The translations under genes were made by a program, and so were the position numbers. A DNA stretch of 6,627 nt from Fidelibacterota bacterium (GTDB lineage: Bacteria > Fidelibacterota > JAANXI01): the NCBI GenBank assembly GCA_018263365.1, contig JAANXI010000087.1:1-6627 (forward strand). Direction: 5' to 3'. Below the pieces are notes generated by a model. It did not search any database. It was not told where the DNA came from and was given only the letters and a program-made list of their open reading frames with translations. Positions 1 through 5,717 of the stretch are shown here, one piece after another (the first letter of the stretch is position 1; each line of letters begins with the position of its first letter).

Positions 1-489
1 ATCCTGCCCGGCACACAGATCAACGATCGCTGGGCGGAGGTGCAGTTACCAGATGGACAGCCAGGATATGTGGAGCACAAACCACACAAATCCCAATCCA
101 ATGGAATTCGCGAGGAGATACTGGAAACCGCCGAACGATTTCTCGGTACCTCGTATTTCTGGGGTGGAAAGACCGGATACGGTTTCGACTGTTCCGGTTT
201 TGTGCAGACGGTTTTTCGGCTGAACGGTATCGAGCTGCGCCGCGATGCCTGGATGCAGGCGGAGATGGGGACAGTCTTATCCGGCAGAGACGAACTTGAA
301 CCCGGCGATTTGGTGTTCTTTACGGAACGCGAACGAATTAGCCACGTTGGAATTGCATATAATAAAGATGATTATATCCACTGCTCCGGATTTGTGCGTC
401 GAAACTCATTTAGTTCCGAAGCGAAACACTCCCGGAAGCAGCTGGACGAAAATTTTACGTGTGCGAACAGGATCATACAGGTAAATTAG
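1..489 (+). CDS. NlpC/P60 family cell-wall peptidase with SH3-like domain, 5'-truncated
   Basis: The frame is open from base 1 to the TAG at 487-489 (162 residues visible), so the true start lies left of the window. The GTG at 40 is probably internal, because the residues before and after it (WAEVQLPDGQPGYV) read like the end of a bacterial SH3 domain. Numbering from that GTG, the NlpC/P60 domain spans about 22-149. It has the nucleophile Cys51 in FDCSGFV, His102 in ISHVGIAY and a third polar residue, His114, in YIHCSG. Such enzymes cleave peptide stems of peptidoglycan, typically the D-gamma-Glu to diamino-acid bond, outside the cytoplasm, and the SH3 part helps bind the wall. Any signal peptide would lie off the window. 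The stop abuts the next ATG, which suggests co-transcription. The family is secure; the exact bond cleaved is inferred. Confidence 0.9.
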   Translation: MLPGTQINDRWAEVQLPDGQPGYVEHKPHKSQSNGIREEILETAERFLGTSYFWGGKTGYGFDCSGFVQTVFRLNGIELRRDAWMQAEMGTVLSGRDELEPGDLVFFTERERISHVGIAYNKDDYIHCSGFVRRNSFSSEAKHSRKQLDENFTCANRIIQVN

Positions 490-1017
490 ATGTCAATGAA
501 TAACGGCAACGGAAAACTGAACCGACAAGTCCTGGTACTCAACCAGAACTACGCGCCGTTGCAGATCTGTAACGTGAAACATGCGATTATCATGTTGTAT
601 CTGAATCGCGTGGAGATGGTGGAGAGCGACGGCGTGATGATCCACACCGTGGATGATTCGTTTCCGCTTCCGACAGTGGTGCGCGTGAAGCGATACATCA
701 AGTATCGGGACTACGAAATCGTGCTGTCCCGGAAAAACATCATGCGTAGAGATGAGTTTGAGTGCCAGTACTGCGGCAAACACGACTCCCAGTTGACGAT
801 TGATCACGTCCAGCCGAAGCGCTATGGGGGAAAAGATACCTGGGAAAACCTGGTGACGGCGTGCGTCCGCTGCAACAATGTGAAAGGTGATCGCACCCCG
901 GAACAGGCAGAGATGCCTTTTCGCAAGAAACCTAAGAAGCCGCATTACGTACAGTTCCTGAAGCAGCAGATCGACGAACCGATTCAATCCTGGAAACCGT
1001 ATATTTTTCTGGGATAA
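490..1017 (+). CDS. HNH endonuclease-fold protein
   Basis: This 175-residue protein has an HNH nuclease module at about 88-140. It shows CQYC (Cys92, Cys95) and CVRC (Cys125, Cys128), a likely structural zinc site. Asp105-His106 supply the DH of the first motif, Asn120 sits in WENLV, and Asn129 and Lys132 close the CxxCNxxK motif of the McrA-like subfamily. Residues 11-85 (beginning RQVLVLNQNYAPLQ) form an N-terminal part that I associate with a widespread family of stand-alone chromosomal HNH proteins of unknown role. The fold predicts metal-dependent DNA nicking or cleavage, but no substrate can be named. The ATG follows the upstream TAG directly, with no Shine-Dalgarno, so translation is probably coupled; ATG at 496 is an alternative start. 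No methyltransferase or other restriction partner is nearby, which argues against a restriction system. Confidence 0.88.
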   Translation: MSMNNGNGKLNRQVLVLNQNYAPLQICNVKHAIIMLYLNRVEMVESDGVMIHTVDDSFPLPTVVRVKRYIKYRDYEIVLSRKNIMRRDEFECQYCGKHDSQLTIDHVQPKRYGGKDTWENLVTACVRCNNVKGDRTPEQAEMPFRKKPKKPHYVQFLKQQIDEPIQSWKPYIFLG

Positions 1018-1023
1018 ATGGCG

Positions 1024-1066
1024 GAACACTTGATACTTGAAACTCGAAACTCGAACACTGTAACAC
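1024..1066 (+). repeat. Degenerate tandem heptamer repeat before scpA
   Basis: The gap between the HNH gene and scpA contains six near-repeats of seven bases: GAACACT (1024-1030), one extra T, GATACTT (1032-1038), GAAACTC (1039-1045), GAAACTC (1046-1052), GAACACT (1053-1059) and GTAACAC (1060-1066). The two middle units are identical and the rest differ at a few positions. The last two units recur exactly at 4944-4957. The array occupies most of the 67-base spacer. No strong promoter hexamers or terminator hairpin are seen in it. Its function is unknown. Confidence 0.6.
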
Positions 1067-1084
1067 AATCTAACTGTCGTTTGC

Positions 1085-1819
1085 ATGAGTTATAAAGTTA
1101 AATTAGACATTTTTGAAGGCCCGCTCGACCTCCTGCTGTTTTTTATCAGCAGGGAGGAGATCGACATCTACGATATCCCGATTGCGTATATCACCGACTC
1201 TTACCTGGAATATCTGGATCTGATGCGGGAACTCAATATCAGCATCGCCGGGGAATACATCCGAATGGCGGCGACCCTGATGCGGATCAAAGCCCGTACA
1301 CTCCTGCCGCAGCTCGCCGGTGATGAAGACGACGGGGACTACGTCGATCCGCGCTCCGAACTGGTGGAAATGTTGTTGGAGTACAAACGGTTCAAAGAAA
1401 TTGCTACTGACTTGAAACTTCATGAGACCGAGCATCTGCAACACTACGAGCGGAAGCCGGGCTTATCGTATATCGACACTGAGGTCAACCCGGAAGAAGT
1501 ACTGAGCGATGTAACGCTCTACCAGTTGATGAAAACCTTGAAACATCTGCTGGAAAATATCCCGGAAGAACCGACGCACAACATTGACCGGGTGAAGGTG
1601 AACGTCCGTCAGCAGTCGGAATACATTATGACCCGGCTGAAGGAACGTGGCACGCTCTATTTTTCACAGGTGATGCAGGAAATGGAAAACAAAATCACGG
1701 TCATCGTTACGTTTATCGCGCTCCTGGATATGATTAAGGGGCAGCAGATCGAGATTTTCCAGTCGGATGTATTTGATGATTTTCGCATTGAACGCCGTAT
1801 GCAGACGGCGCAGGCATAG
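1085..1819 (+). CDS. scpA: Segregation and condensation protein A (ScpA kleisin)
   Basis: ScpA is the kleisin subunit of the bacterial SMC-ScpAB condensin. It bridges the two SMC heads and binds a ScpB dimer to organise and segregate the chromosome. At 244 residues it has normal family length. The N-terminal SMC-neck-binding domain opens with the hallmark YKVKLDIFEGPLDLLLFFI (residues 3-21) and continues through the helix containing AGEYIRMAATLMRIKARTLL (55-74). A charged linker with acidic DEDDGD (80-85) follows. The C-terminal winged helix, which binds the SMC head cap, covers about 175-240. ATG 1085 is chosen because the family motif begins almost at once; no Shine-Dalgarno precedes it. 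The stop lies 8 bases before the scpB ATG, so the two partners are probably translated together. Confidence 0.97.
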   Translation: MSYKVKLDIFEGPLDLLLFFISREEIDIYDIPIAYITDSYLEYLDLMRELNISIAGEYIRMAATLMRIKARTLLPQLAGDEDDGDYVDPRSELVEMLLEYKRFKEIATDLKLHETEHLQHYERKPGLSYIDTEVNPEEVLSDVTLYQLMKTLKHLLENIPEEPTHNIDRVKVNVRQQSEYIMTRLKERGTLYFSQVMQEMENKITVIVTFIALLDMIKGQQIEIFQSDVFDDFRIERRMQTAQA

Positions 1820-1827
1820 AGTTGAAT

Positions 1828-2439
1828 ATGAGTACAGACCATTATACCTCAGTGATTGAGGCGCTGCTGTTTGCGTCGGATAAACCGATCAGCGCTGGGA
1901 AAGTCCGCGGCTGCTTTGAGGAAGATGAGAGCATCCCGGTCCAAGAGATTATCAACGCGCTCAACGAGCATTACGAAGAGACCGATCGCGCCTTTTTTAT
2001 CATGGAAGTTGCAGGCGGCTATCAACTGGTTTCGCGCCAGGAGTACGAGCCGTACATCAAACAATTGTATGTAAGTTCCTCACGGATGCGGTTGTCGCAG
2101 GCAGCGCTTGAGACGTTGGCAATTGTTGCGTATAAGCAACCGGTCAGCCGACCGGACATCGATGCCATTCGCGGCGTGAACAGTGACGGCGTACTGCGCA
2201 CGCTGCTCGAACGCGACTTAATCGACATCAAAGGGCGGGAAGAAACCCCCGGACGACCGCTTTTATACGGTACATCAGAAGGATTTCTCCGCTATTTTGG
2301 CCTCAACAGTATCAAAGATCTGCCCAAACTCAAGGAAATAGATAAACTGACGTTGGAGTCCGCGGATATTCCCGAGGATGCCGACGTGGCGTTGACCGAA
2401 ATCGAGGACACGGATACCGATACGAGTGCGACTGAATAA
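1828..2439 (+). CDS. scpB: Segregation and condensation protein B (ScpB)
   Basis: ScpB is the dimeric winged-helix subunit that binds the central part of ScpA in the SMC condensin. With ATG 1828 as start it is 203 residues. The first winged helix covers about 1-80 and the second about 88-165. The second carries the diagnostic run from LSQAALETLAIVAYKQPVS (89-107) through IRGVNSDGVLRTLLERDLI (114-132) to the GRPLLYGTSEGFLRYFGL segment (142-159). After KDLPKL the tail (about 180-203) is acidic and probably disordered. A TTG at 1822 would add two residues, but the ATG gives the more usual start. The 3' end overlaps the next gene by 14 bases in another frame. No Shine-Dalgarno is evident, so coupling to scpA is likely. 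Confidence 0.96.
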   Translation: MSTDHYTSVIEALLFASDKPISAGKVRGCFEEDESIPVQEIINALNEHYEETDRAFFIMEVAGGYQLVSRQEYEPYIKQLYVSSSRMRLSQAALETLAIVAYKQPVSRPDIDAIRGVNSDGVLRTLLERDLIDIKGREETPGRPLLYGTSEGFLRYFGLNSIKDLPKLKEIDKLTLESADIPEDADVALTEIEDTDTDTSATE

Positions 2440-3133
2440 GTACCTCGCCCGGTGCGGGGTCACCTCCAGACGTAAAGCGGATGATCTGATTGCCGCAGGC
2501 CGTGTTGCACTCGACGGGCAAACCGTGACCGAACTCGGGACAAAAGTCAATCCTGAGAGTACCACAGTCACAGTAGACGGCGCCGAAGTTTCTTTGCCAC
2601 AACAATACGAATATTATCTTCTTCATAAACCGCAGGACATTATATCCACCGCGGATGATCCGCATGACCGGAAAACAGTCGTTGATCTCATCGATACGGA
2701 GCGCCGGATTTATCCGGTGGGCCGGCTGGACGCGGATACGACCGGTGTTTTACTGCTCACCGATGATGGTGAGTTAACCAATCAGCTGACGCATCCTTCC
2801 AATGAGGTGTCCCGCACTTACGAAGTTATCTGCGAAGGAGCGCTGCCGGATAATGCCGTGGAACAGCTGCATACAGGCGTAGACATCGGAGAGGAACTAC
2901 CGGCGCAGGGCGATCTTGGCATCCTGTGGACAGAGGAGAATAAAGGCGCTGCCCATCTCACGCTTCGTGCTGGTCGTTATCACGAGGTCAAGCGGATATT
3001 CGCATCCCTGGGATGTCAGGTGGAGCGGTTGCATCGCGTGAAATTTGCCGGTTTGACCTGCGGAAATCTCGCCCAGGGCGAGTATCGGACATTAGATTCG
3101 GACGAAATTCATCAACTTAAATCACGAGGGTAG
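2426..3133 (+). CDS. rluB: RsuA/RluB-family rRNA pseudouridine synthase
   Basis: This enzyme isomerises a specific uridine of ribosomal RNA to pseudouridine. The 235 residues begin with an S4 RNA-binding domain (MRLNKYLARCGVTSRRKAD onward, to about 50). The catalytic domain (about 62-225) has the RsuA-family signature GRLDADTTGVLLLTDDGEL, with the nucleophile Asp102, and the C-terminal RYHEVKRIFASLG...RLHRVKFAGL motif. GTG 2426 is a confident start because the conserved S4 domain begins at the second residue. It lies inside the end of scpB, a 14-base overlap that implies translational coupling. The scpA-scpB-rluB order is common in bacteria and favours RluB (a 23S rRNA helix 90-92 target) over RsuA or RluE/F, but sequence alone does not settle the target. 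Confidence 0.92.
   Translation: MRLNKYLARCGVTSRRKADDLIAAGRVALDGQTVTELGTKVNPESTTVTVDGAEVSLPQQYEYYLLHKPQDIISTADDPHDRKTVVDLIDTERRIYPVGRLDADTTGVLLLTDDGELTNQLTHPSNEVSRTYEVICEGALPDNAVEQLHTGVDIGEELPAQGDLGILWTEENKGAAHLTLRAGRYHEVKRIFASLGCQVERLHRVKFAGLTCGNLAQGEYRTLDSDEIHQLKSRG
3126..3130 (+). promoter_or_regulatory. Ribosome binding site of the SDR-like gene
   Basis: GAGGG lies six bases upstream of the ATG at 3137 and overlaps the end of rluB. It supports that start and is one of only two clear Shine-Dalgarno sequences in the window. Confidence 0.6.
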
Positions 3134-3136
3134 GCT

Positions 3137-4846
3137 ATGGATATTCGGGACAAACGGATTTTGGTATTAGGGGGCTGGGGACTCGTCGGACGCGCAATCA
3201 GCAAACGGCTGCTGACGCGTGGTCCCTCTCAACTCATTGTTACTTCCTTACGTGAACGTGAAACCAATGAAATTGTTGACGTATTGGAGCCGCTCGGGAA
3301 AAAGTACGGAACTGAAATTATCGGCGAGTGGGGCGATATTTTTATCCGCGATAGTATGAAAGACGTGGGCCGCGGGGACATCTATAAAGATCAGAAATTG
3401 CGAGGTCAGCTCATTGCGGATATTTACGACGATCTCAATGAGGATGTGCTGGAAAGTTCGGTTTTGTATCAACTGATCAGTAAATACGAGCCGCACATTC
3501 TTATTGACTGCATCAACACGGCGACTGCCTTTGCGTACCAAAACTTATTTGAGCGTGTGGCGCAGATTCGGAATTCGCTGGAAGAGTGGGGCGGCACGGT
3601 CGAGAACGAAGAGCATCTGCTGGAAAATGTAGAGCAATTAATTGCGTCACAGTATATCCCGCAATTAATTCGGCATGTGCAGATACTCCATGCCGCCATG
3701 TGGGAATTCGATACGGACAGTTACCTGAAAATCGGAACCAGCGGCACCGGTGGAATGGGGCTGAATGTACCGTTTACGCACAGCGAGGAGAAACCGTCCA
3801 AACTGCTGCTGAGCAAGTCATCGGTGGCGGGCGCGCATACGATGTTGCTTTTTTTGATGGCCCGGTCGCCGGGCGGTCCGGTTGTAAAGGAGATTAAACC
3901 GTCGGCGGCCATCGCCTGGAAGGAGATCGGTCACGGTAAAATCCGGCGCCATGGCGAATATATTCCGCTGTACGACTGCAAGGTGGAGGATGCCAAGCGG
4001 ATGGACGACTACCTGGAGCGGCATCCGGAGAAGTATTGGGAAGAAAAGGAAGGTGAGGTCGTGGAGTCTGTGTACATCGATGCTGGAGAGAACGGATATT
4101 TCTCGGCCGGGGAATTTGCGGTGATCACCTCAGAAGGGCTGATGGAGTTCGTCACGCCCGAAGAAATCGCCTCCAAAGCGCTGATGGAGATCGAAGGAGG
4201 CAATACGGGCAAGGATGTGGTGGCGGCACTGGATGGTTCCGTCTTGGACCCCTCTTACCGTGCGGGCGTATTACGGGAGAAAGCGATTAACAAGATGCAG
4301 GAACTGGAAGAGGAACATGAAACGCATTCCATTGCGTTTGAACTACTCGGACCACCAAAAATTACCAAACTGTTGTACGAAATCTATCTATTGAAACGCG
4401 TTGCCGGCGAGATTACCGATATTCCGTTGCATTCTGCTGAAGAACTCTCGGAATCTATGCTTGAAATTATCGACAATGAAGACCATCTGCGGCGATTAAT
4501 TCTCTCAGTGGGAACTGGCATTCTGTTGCCCAGCGGCAAAGATTTCATGCGCGGCCCGGATCTGAGTTTTCCGCGGTTCGAAGGTGTGAATTTGTATGAG
4601 TCGACTCCTGAACGCGTCGATTTCTGGGCGGATAACGGCTGGCTGGATCTCCGGGTGAGCAATATGGAGACCTGGCGGCAACGAATTGCTGATATCCTGG
4701 CAGAAATGGGCGAAGACAGCGAAGAGGATTATTCCTCAGAATTTTATCACCAACACAAGTATGAATTCGATTTCGGTTCGAGTGAACTGGGCGCAATTGT
4801 GAGCTGGATTCTGGATAAAGAAGAAGGTGGGGCGAGGATAAAATAG
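3137..4846 (+). CDS. Large Rossmann-fold (SDR/epimerase-like) protein of unknown function
   Basis: This 569-residue protein opens with a dinucleotide-binding strand and turn, RILVLGGWGLVG (7-18), giving GxxGxxG at Gly12, Gly15 and Gly18. A second strand, QLIVTSLRERE (32-42), and a later strand and loop, HILIDCINTATAFA (120-133), fit the NAD(P)-binding half of extended or atypical short-chain dehydrogenases. KIGTSGTGGMGLNVPFTH (198-215) resembles the strand-5 active-site segment. If Lys227 matches the catalytic Lys of YxxxK, the Tyr position is Leu223, so the usual catalytic Tyr appears absent. A mostly helical insertion (about 135-190) and a roughly 230-residue C-terminal part without a recognised domain make it about twice the usual SDR length. 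No signal peptide or membrane helix is seen, so it is probably cytoplasmic. It starts three bases after rluB with a good Shine-Dalgarno. Substrate and role are unknown; sugar-nucleotide or cofactor chemistry would be a guess. Confidence 0.8.
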   Translation: MDIRDKRILVLGGWGLVGRAISKRLLTRGPSQLIVTSLRERETNEIVDVLEPLGKKYGTEIIGEWGDIFIRDSMKDVGRGDIYKDQKLRGQLIADIYDDLNEDVLESSVLYQLISKYEPHILIDCINTATAFAYQNLFERVAQIRNSLEEWGGTVENEEHLLENVEQLIASQYIPQLIRHVQILHAAMWEFDTDSYLKIGTSGTGGMGLNVPFTHSEEKPSKLLLSKSSVAGAHTMLLFLMARSPGGPVVKEIKPSAAIAWKEIGHGKIRRHGEYIPLYDCKVEDAKRMDDYLERHPEKYWEEKEGEVVESVYIDAGENGYFSAGEFAVITSEGLMEFVTPEEIASKALMEIEGGNTGKDVVAALDGSVLDPSYRAGVLREKAINKMQELEEEHETHSIAFELLGPPKITKLLYEIYLLKRVAGEITDIPLHSAEELSESMLEIIDNEDHLRRLILSVGTGILLPSGKDFMRGPDLSFPRFEGVNLYESTPERVDFWADNGWLDLRVSNMETWRQRIADILAEMGEDSEEDYSSEFYHQHKYEFDFGSSELGAIVSWILDKEEGGARIK

Positions 4847-4880
4847 AAACGGTATAAGGGCGTTTGGAATATGGATAAAA

Positions 4881-4922
4881 GAAACAACCGGAGATCGATG
4901 AGTGAACTGGCTTGGTTGTTTT
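4881..4922 (+). terminator. Candidate weak intrinsic terminator or leader hairpin
   Basis: AAACAACC (4882-4889) pairs perfectly with GGTTGTTT (4914-4921). Three G-U pairs extend it (4881/4922, 4890/4913, 4891/4912) to 11 base pairs around a 20-base loop. The U-tract is short (four T, 4919-4922, then AAC) and the stem is only moderately GC-rich, so termination would be inefficient. It sits 34 bases after the SDR-like gene, where a terminator would be expected, but it also lies inside a 17-codon open frame. Confidence 0.35.
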
Positions 4923-4943
4923 AACTATAACACGGGAATACAG

Positions 4944-4957
4944 GAACACTGTAACAC
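4944..4957 (+). repeat. Second copy of the intergenic repeat motif
   Basis: GAACACTGTAACAC is identical to 1053-1066. Both copies lie in the only two sizeable intergenic gaps, and both are followed at a short distance by GTTTGCAT (1079-1086 and 4981-4988). A shared regulatory element or a dispersed genomic repeat would each explain this. Confidence 0.55.
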
Positions 4958-5021
4958 TGTTTTTTATTCCTTGAAATACGGTTTGCATACAAAAACCGAA
5001 TCTTCTAAATTCCAAATCTAA

Positions 5022-5717
5022 ATGAAAAGAAAACTAACCATAGCTATCGATGGTCCGTCAGGATCAGGAAAAAGTACTACCGCCCGCATGAGCGCCCAGA
5101 AACTGGGGTATACCTATGTTGATACCGGTGCCATGTACCGGGCTATTACGCTCCACATTCTCAATAACAACGTCCCGATGAAGGATAAATCGCAGGTGGT
5201 GAAAGCGGCTGCAGAGGTCCAGATCCAGTTTACGCGAACCGGCGACCGGCTGGAAGTGTTGCTGGACGGTAAAAATGTGACCGACAAGATCCGCGAACCA
5301 CACATCGGTAAGGCAGTGGGACTTGTAAGCGAGATCCCCGGCGTTCGCGCCATTCTGGTGAATTTGCAGCGATCGCTCGCCGACGAAGGCGGGGTCGTCA
5401 TGGAAGGACGTGACATCGGCACACGGGTACTCCCGAACGCCGATCTCAAATTCTTCCTGGATGCGGACATCGAAGAACGGGCGCATCGCAGGCAGTCACA
5501 ACTCGCTGAACAGGGGGTAGAATTGGAGTATGAAACCGTAAAACAAGAACTCATCGATCGGGATACAAGAGATTCGGAGCGCGATGAATCTCCGCTTCGC
5601 GCGGCGGATGACGCCATTCTGATCGATACAACCAACCTTTCCATTGAAGACCAGGTGGACTTAATTGTCCAGCGAGTGAGGGAGAAGGAAGCACAGGAGG
5701 TTACTCTTCATGAGTGA
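5022..5717 (+). CDS. cmk: (d)CMP kinase (cytidylate kinase)
   Basis: Cmk phosphorylates CMP and dCMP to the diphosphates with ATP in the cytoplasm, feeding CTP/dCTP supply and pyrimidine salvage. The 231 residues match the usual family length. The P-loop GPSGSGKST is at 11-19 and the nucleotide-binding segment YVDTGAMYRA at 32-41. The CMP-binding insert follows (about 60-110). GRDIGTRVLPNADLKFFLDA (129-148) is a family hallmark, as is the lid and arginine segment RDTRDSERDESPL (180-192), which supplies active-site Arg and Asp residues. ATG 5022 is chosen because the P-loop strand KLTIAIDG starts at once. No Shine-Dalgarno precedes it, only AT-rich sequence. The 3' end encodes the Shine-Dalgarno of rpsA and overlaps that gene by eight bases, in line with the widespread cmk-rpsA pairing. 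Confidence 0.97.
   Translation: MKRKLTIAIDGPSGSGKSTTARMSAQKLGYTYVDTGAMYRAITLHILNNNVPMKDKSQVVKAAAEVQIQFTRTGDRLEVLLDGKNVTDKIREPHIGKAVGLVSEIPGVRAILVNLQRSLADEGGVVMEGRDIGTRVLPNADLKFFLDADIEERAHRRQSQLAEQGVELEYETVKQELIDRDTRDSERDESPLRAADDAILIDTTNLSIEDQVDLIVQRVREKEAQEVTLHE
5695..5700 (+). promoter_or_regulatory. Perfect Shine-Dalgarno of rpsA
   Basis: AGGAGG ends nine bases before the ATG at 5710 and lies within the last codons of cmk. It fixes the rpsA start and is the strongest ribosome binding site in the window. Most neighbouring genes have none. Confidence 0.8.

Larger units (their letters stand above)
4847..5021 (+). other. Intergenic region upstream of cmk
   Basis: This 175-base gap is the longest non-coding stretch in the window and separates the scpAB-rluB-SDR block from cmk-rpsA. 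In order it holds a 17-codon open frame (4871-4924) preceded by AAGGG, a hairpin (4881-4922), TATAAC at 4926-4931 as a possible -10 box without a convincing -35, a copy of the repeat motif (4944-4957), a T-run (4960-4965), the octamer GTTTGCAT (4981-4988), and two AT-rich heptads (TCTAAAT, TCCAAAT, 5004-5017) just before the cmk start. It probably carries the end of one transcript and the promoter of the next, but I cannot fix either position. Confidence 0.5.

Noticed and set aside
1024..1066. Heptamer array as a CRISPR or integron-type repeat
   Set aside because: Units are seven bases with no spacers and no associated genes, so neither interpretation fits.
493..1086. 197-codon minus-strand open frame opposite the HNH gene
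   Set aside because: It mirrors a gene with clear HNH motifs, shows no domain of its own, and lacks a plausible ribosome binding site. It is a codon-bias shadow.
1822..1830. TTG at 1822 as the scpB start
   Set aside because: ATG at 1828 is in frame two codons later, is a stronger initiator, and leaves the conserved N-terminus intact.
3634..3670. 12-base palindrome GCAATTAATTGC with a second GCAATTAATT at 3661-3670
   Set aside because: It lies in coding sequence and is explained by repeated Gln-Leu-Ile codons (EQLIA and PQLIR). There is no sign of an operator or integration site.
3586..3897. Plus-strand frame of 103 codons within the SDR-like gene
   Set aside because: It lies entirely inside the longer frame with a Rossmann motif and has no recognisable domain.
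4780..4910. GAGTGAACTGG repeated at 4780-4790 and 4900-4910
   Set aside because: A few 11-base matches are expected by chance in 6.6 kb, and the flanks do not align.
4545..5015. 156-codon minus-strand frame spanning the SDR-like 3' end and the gap before cmk
   Set aside because: No motif or start signal is visible, and most of it lies opposite a better-supported gene. The intergenic part is repeat and hairpin sequence.
5114..5644. 176-codon Ser-rich minus-strand open frame opposite cmk
   Set aside because: Low-complexity translation and full overlap with a well-supported cytidylate kinase mark it as a shadow.
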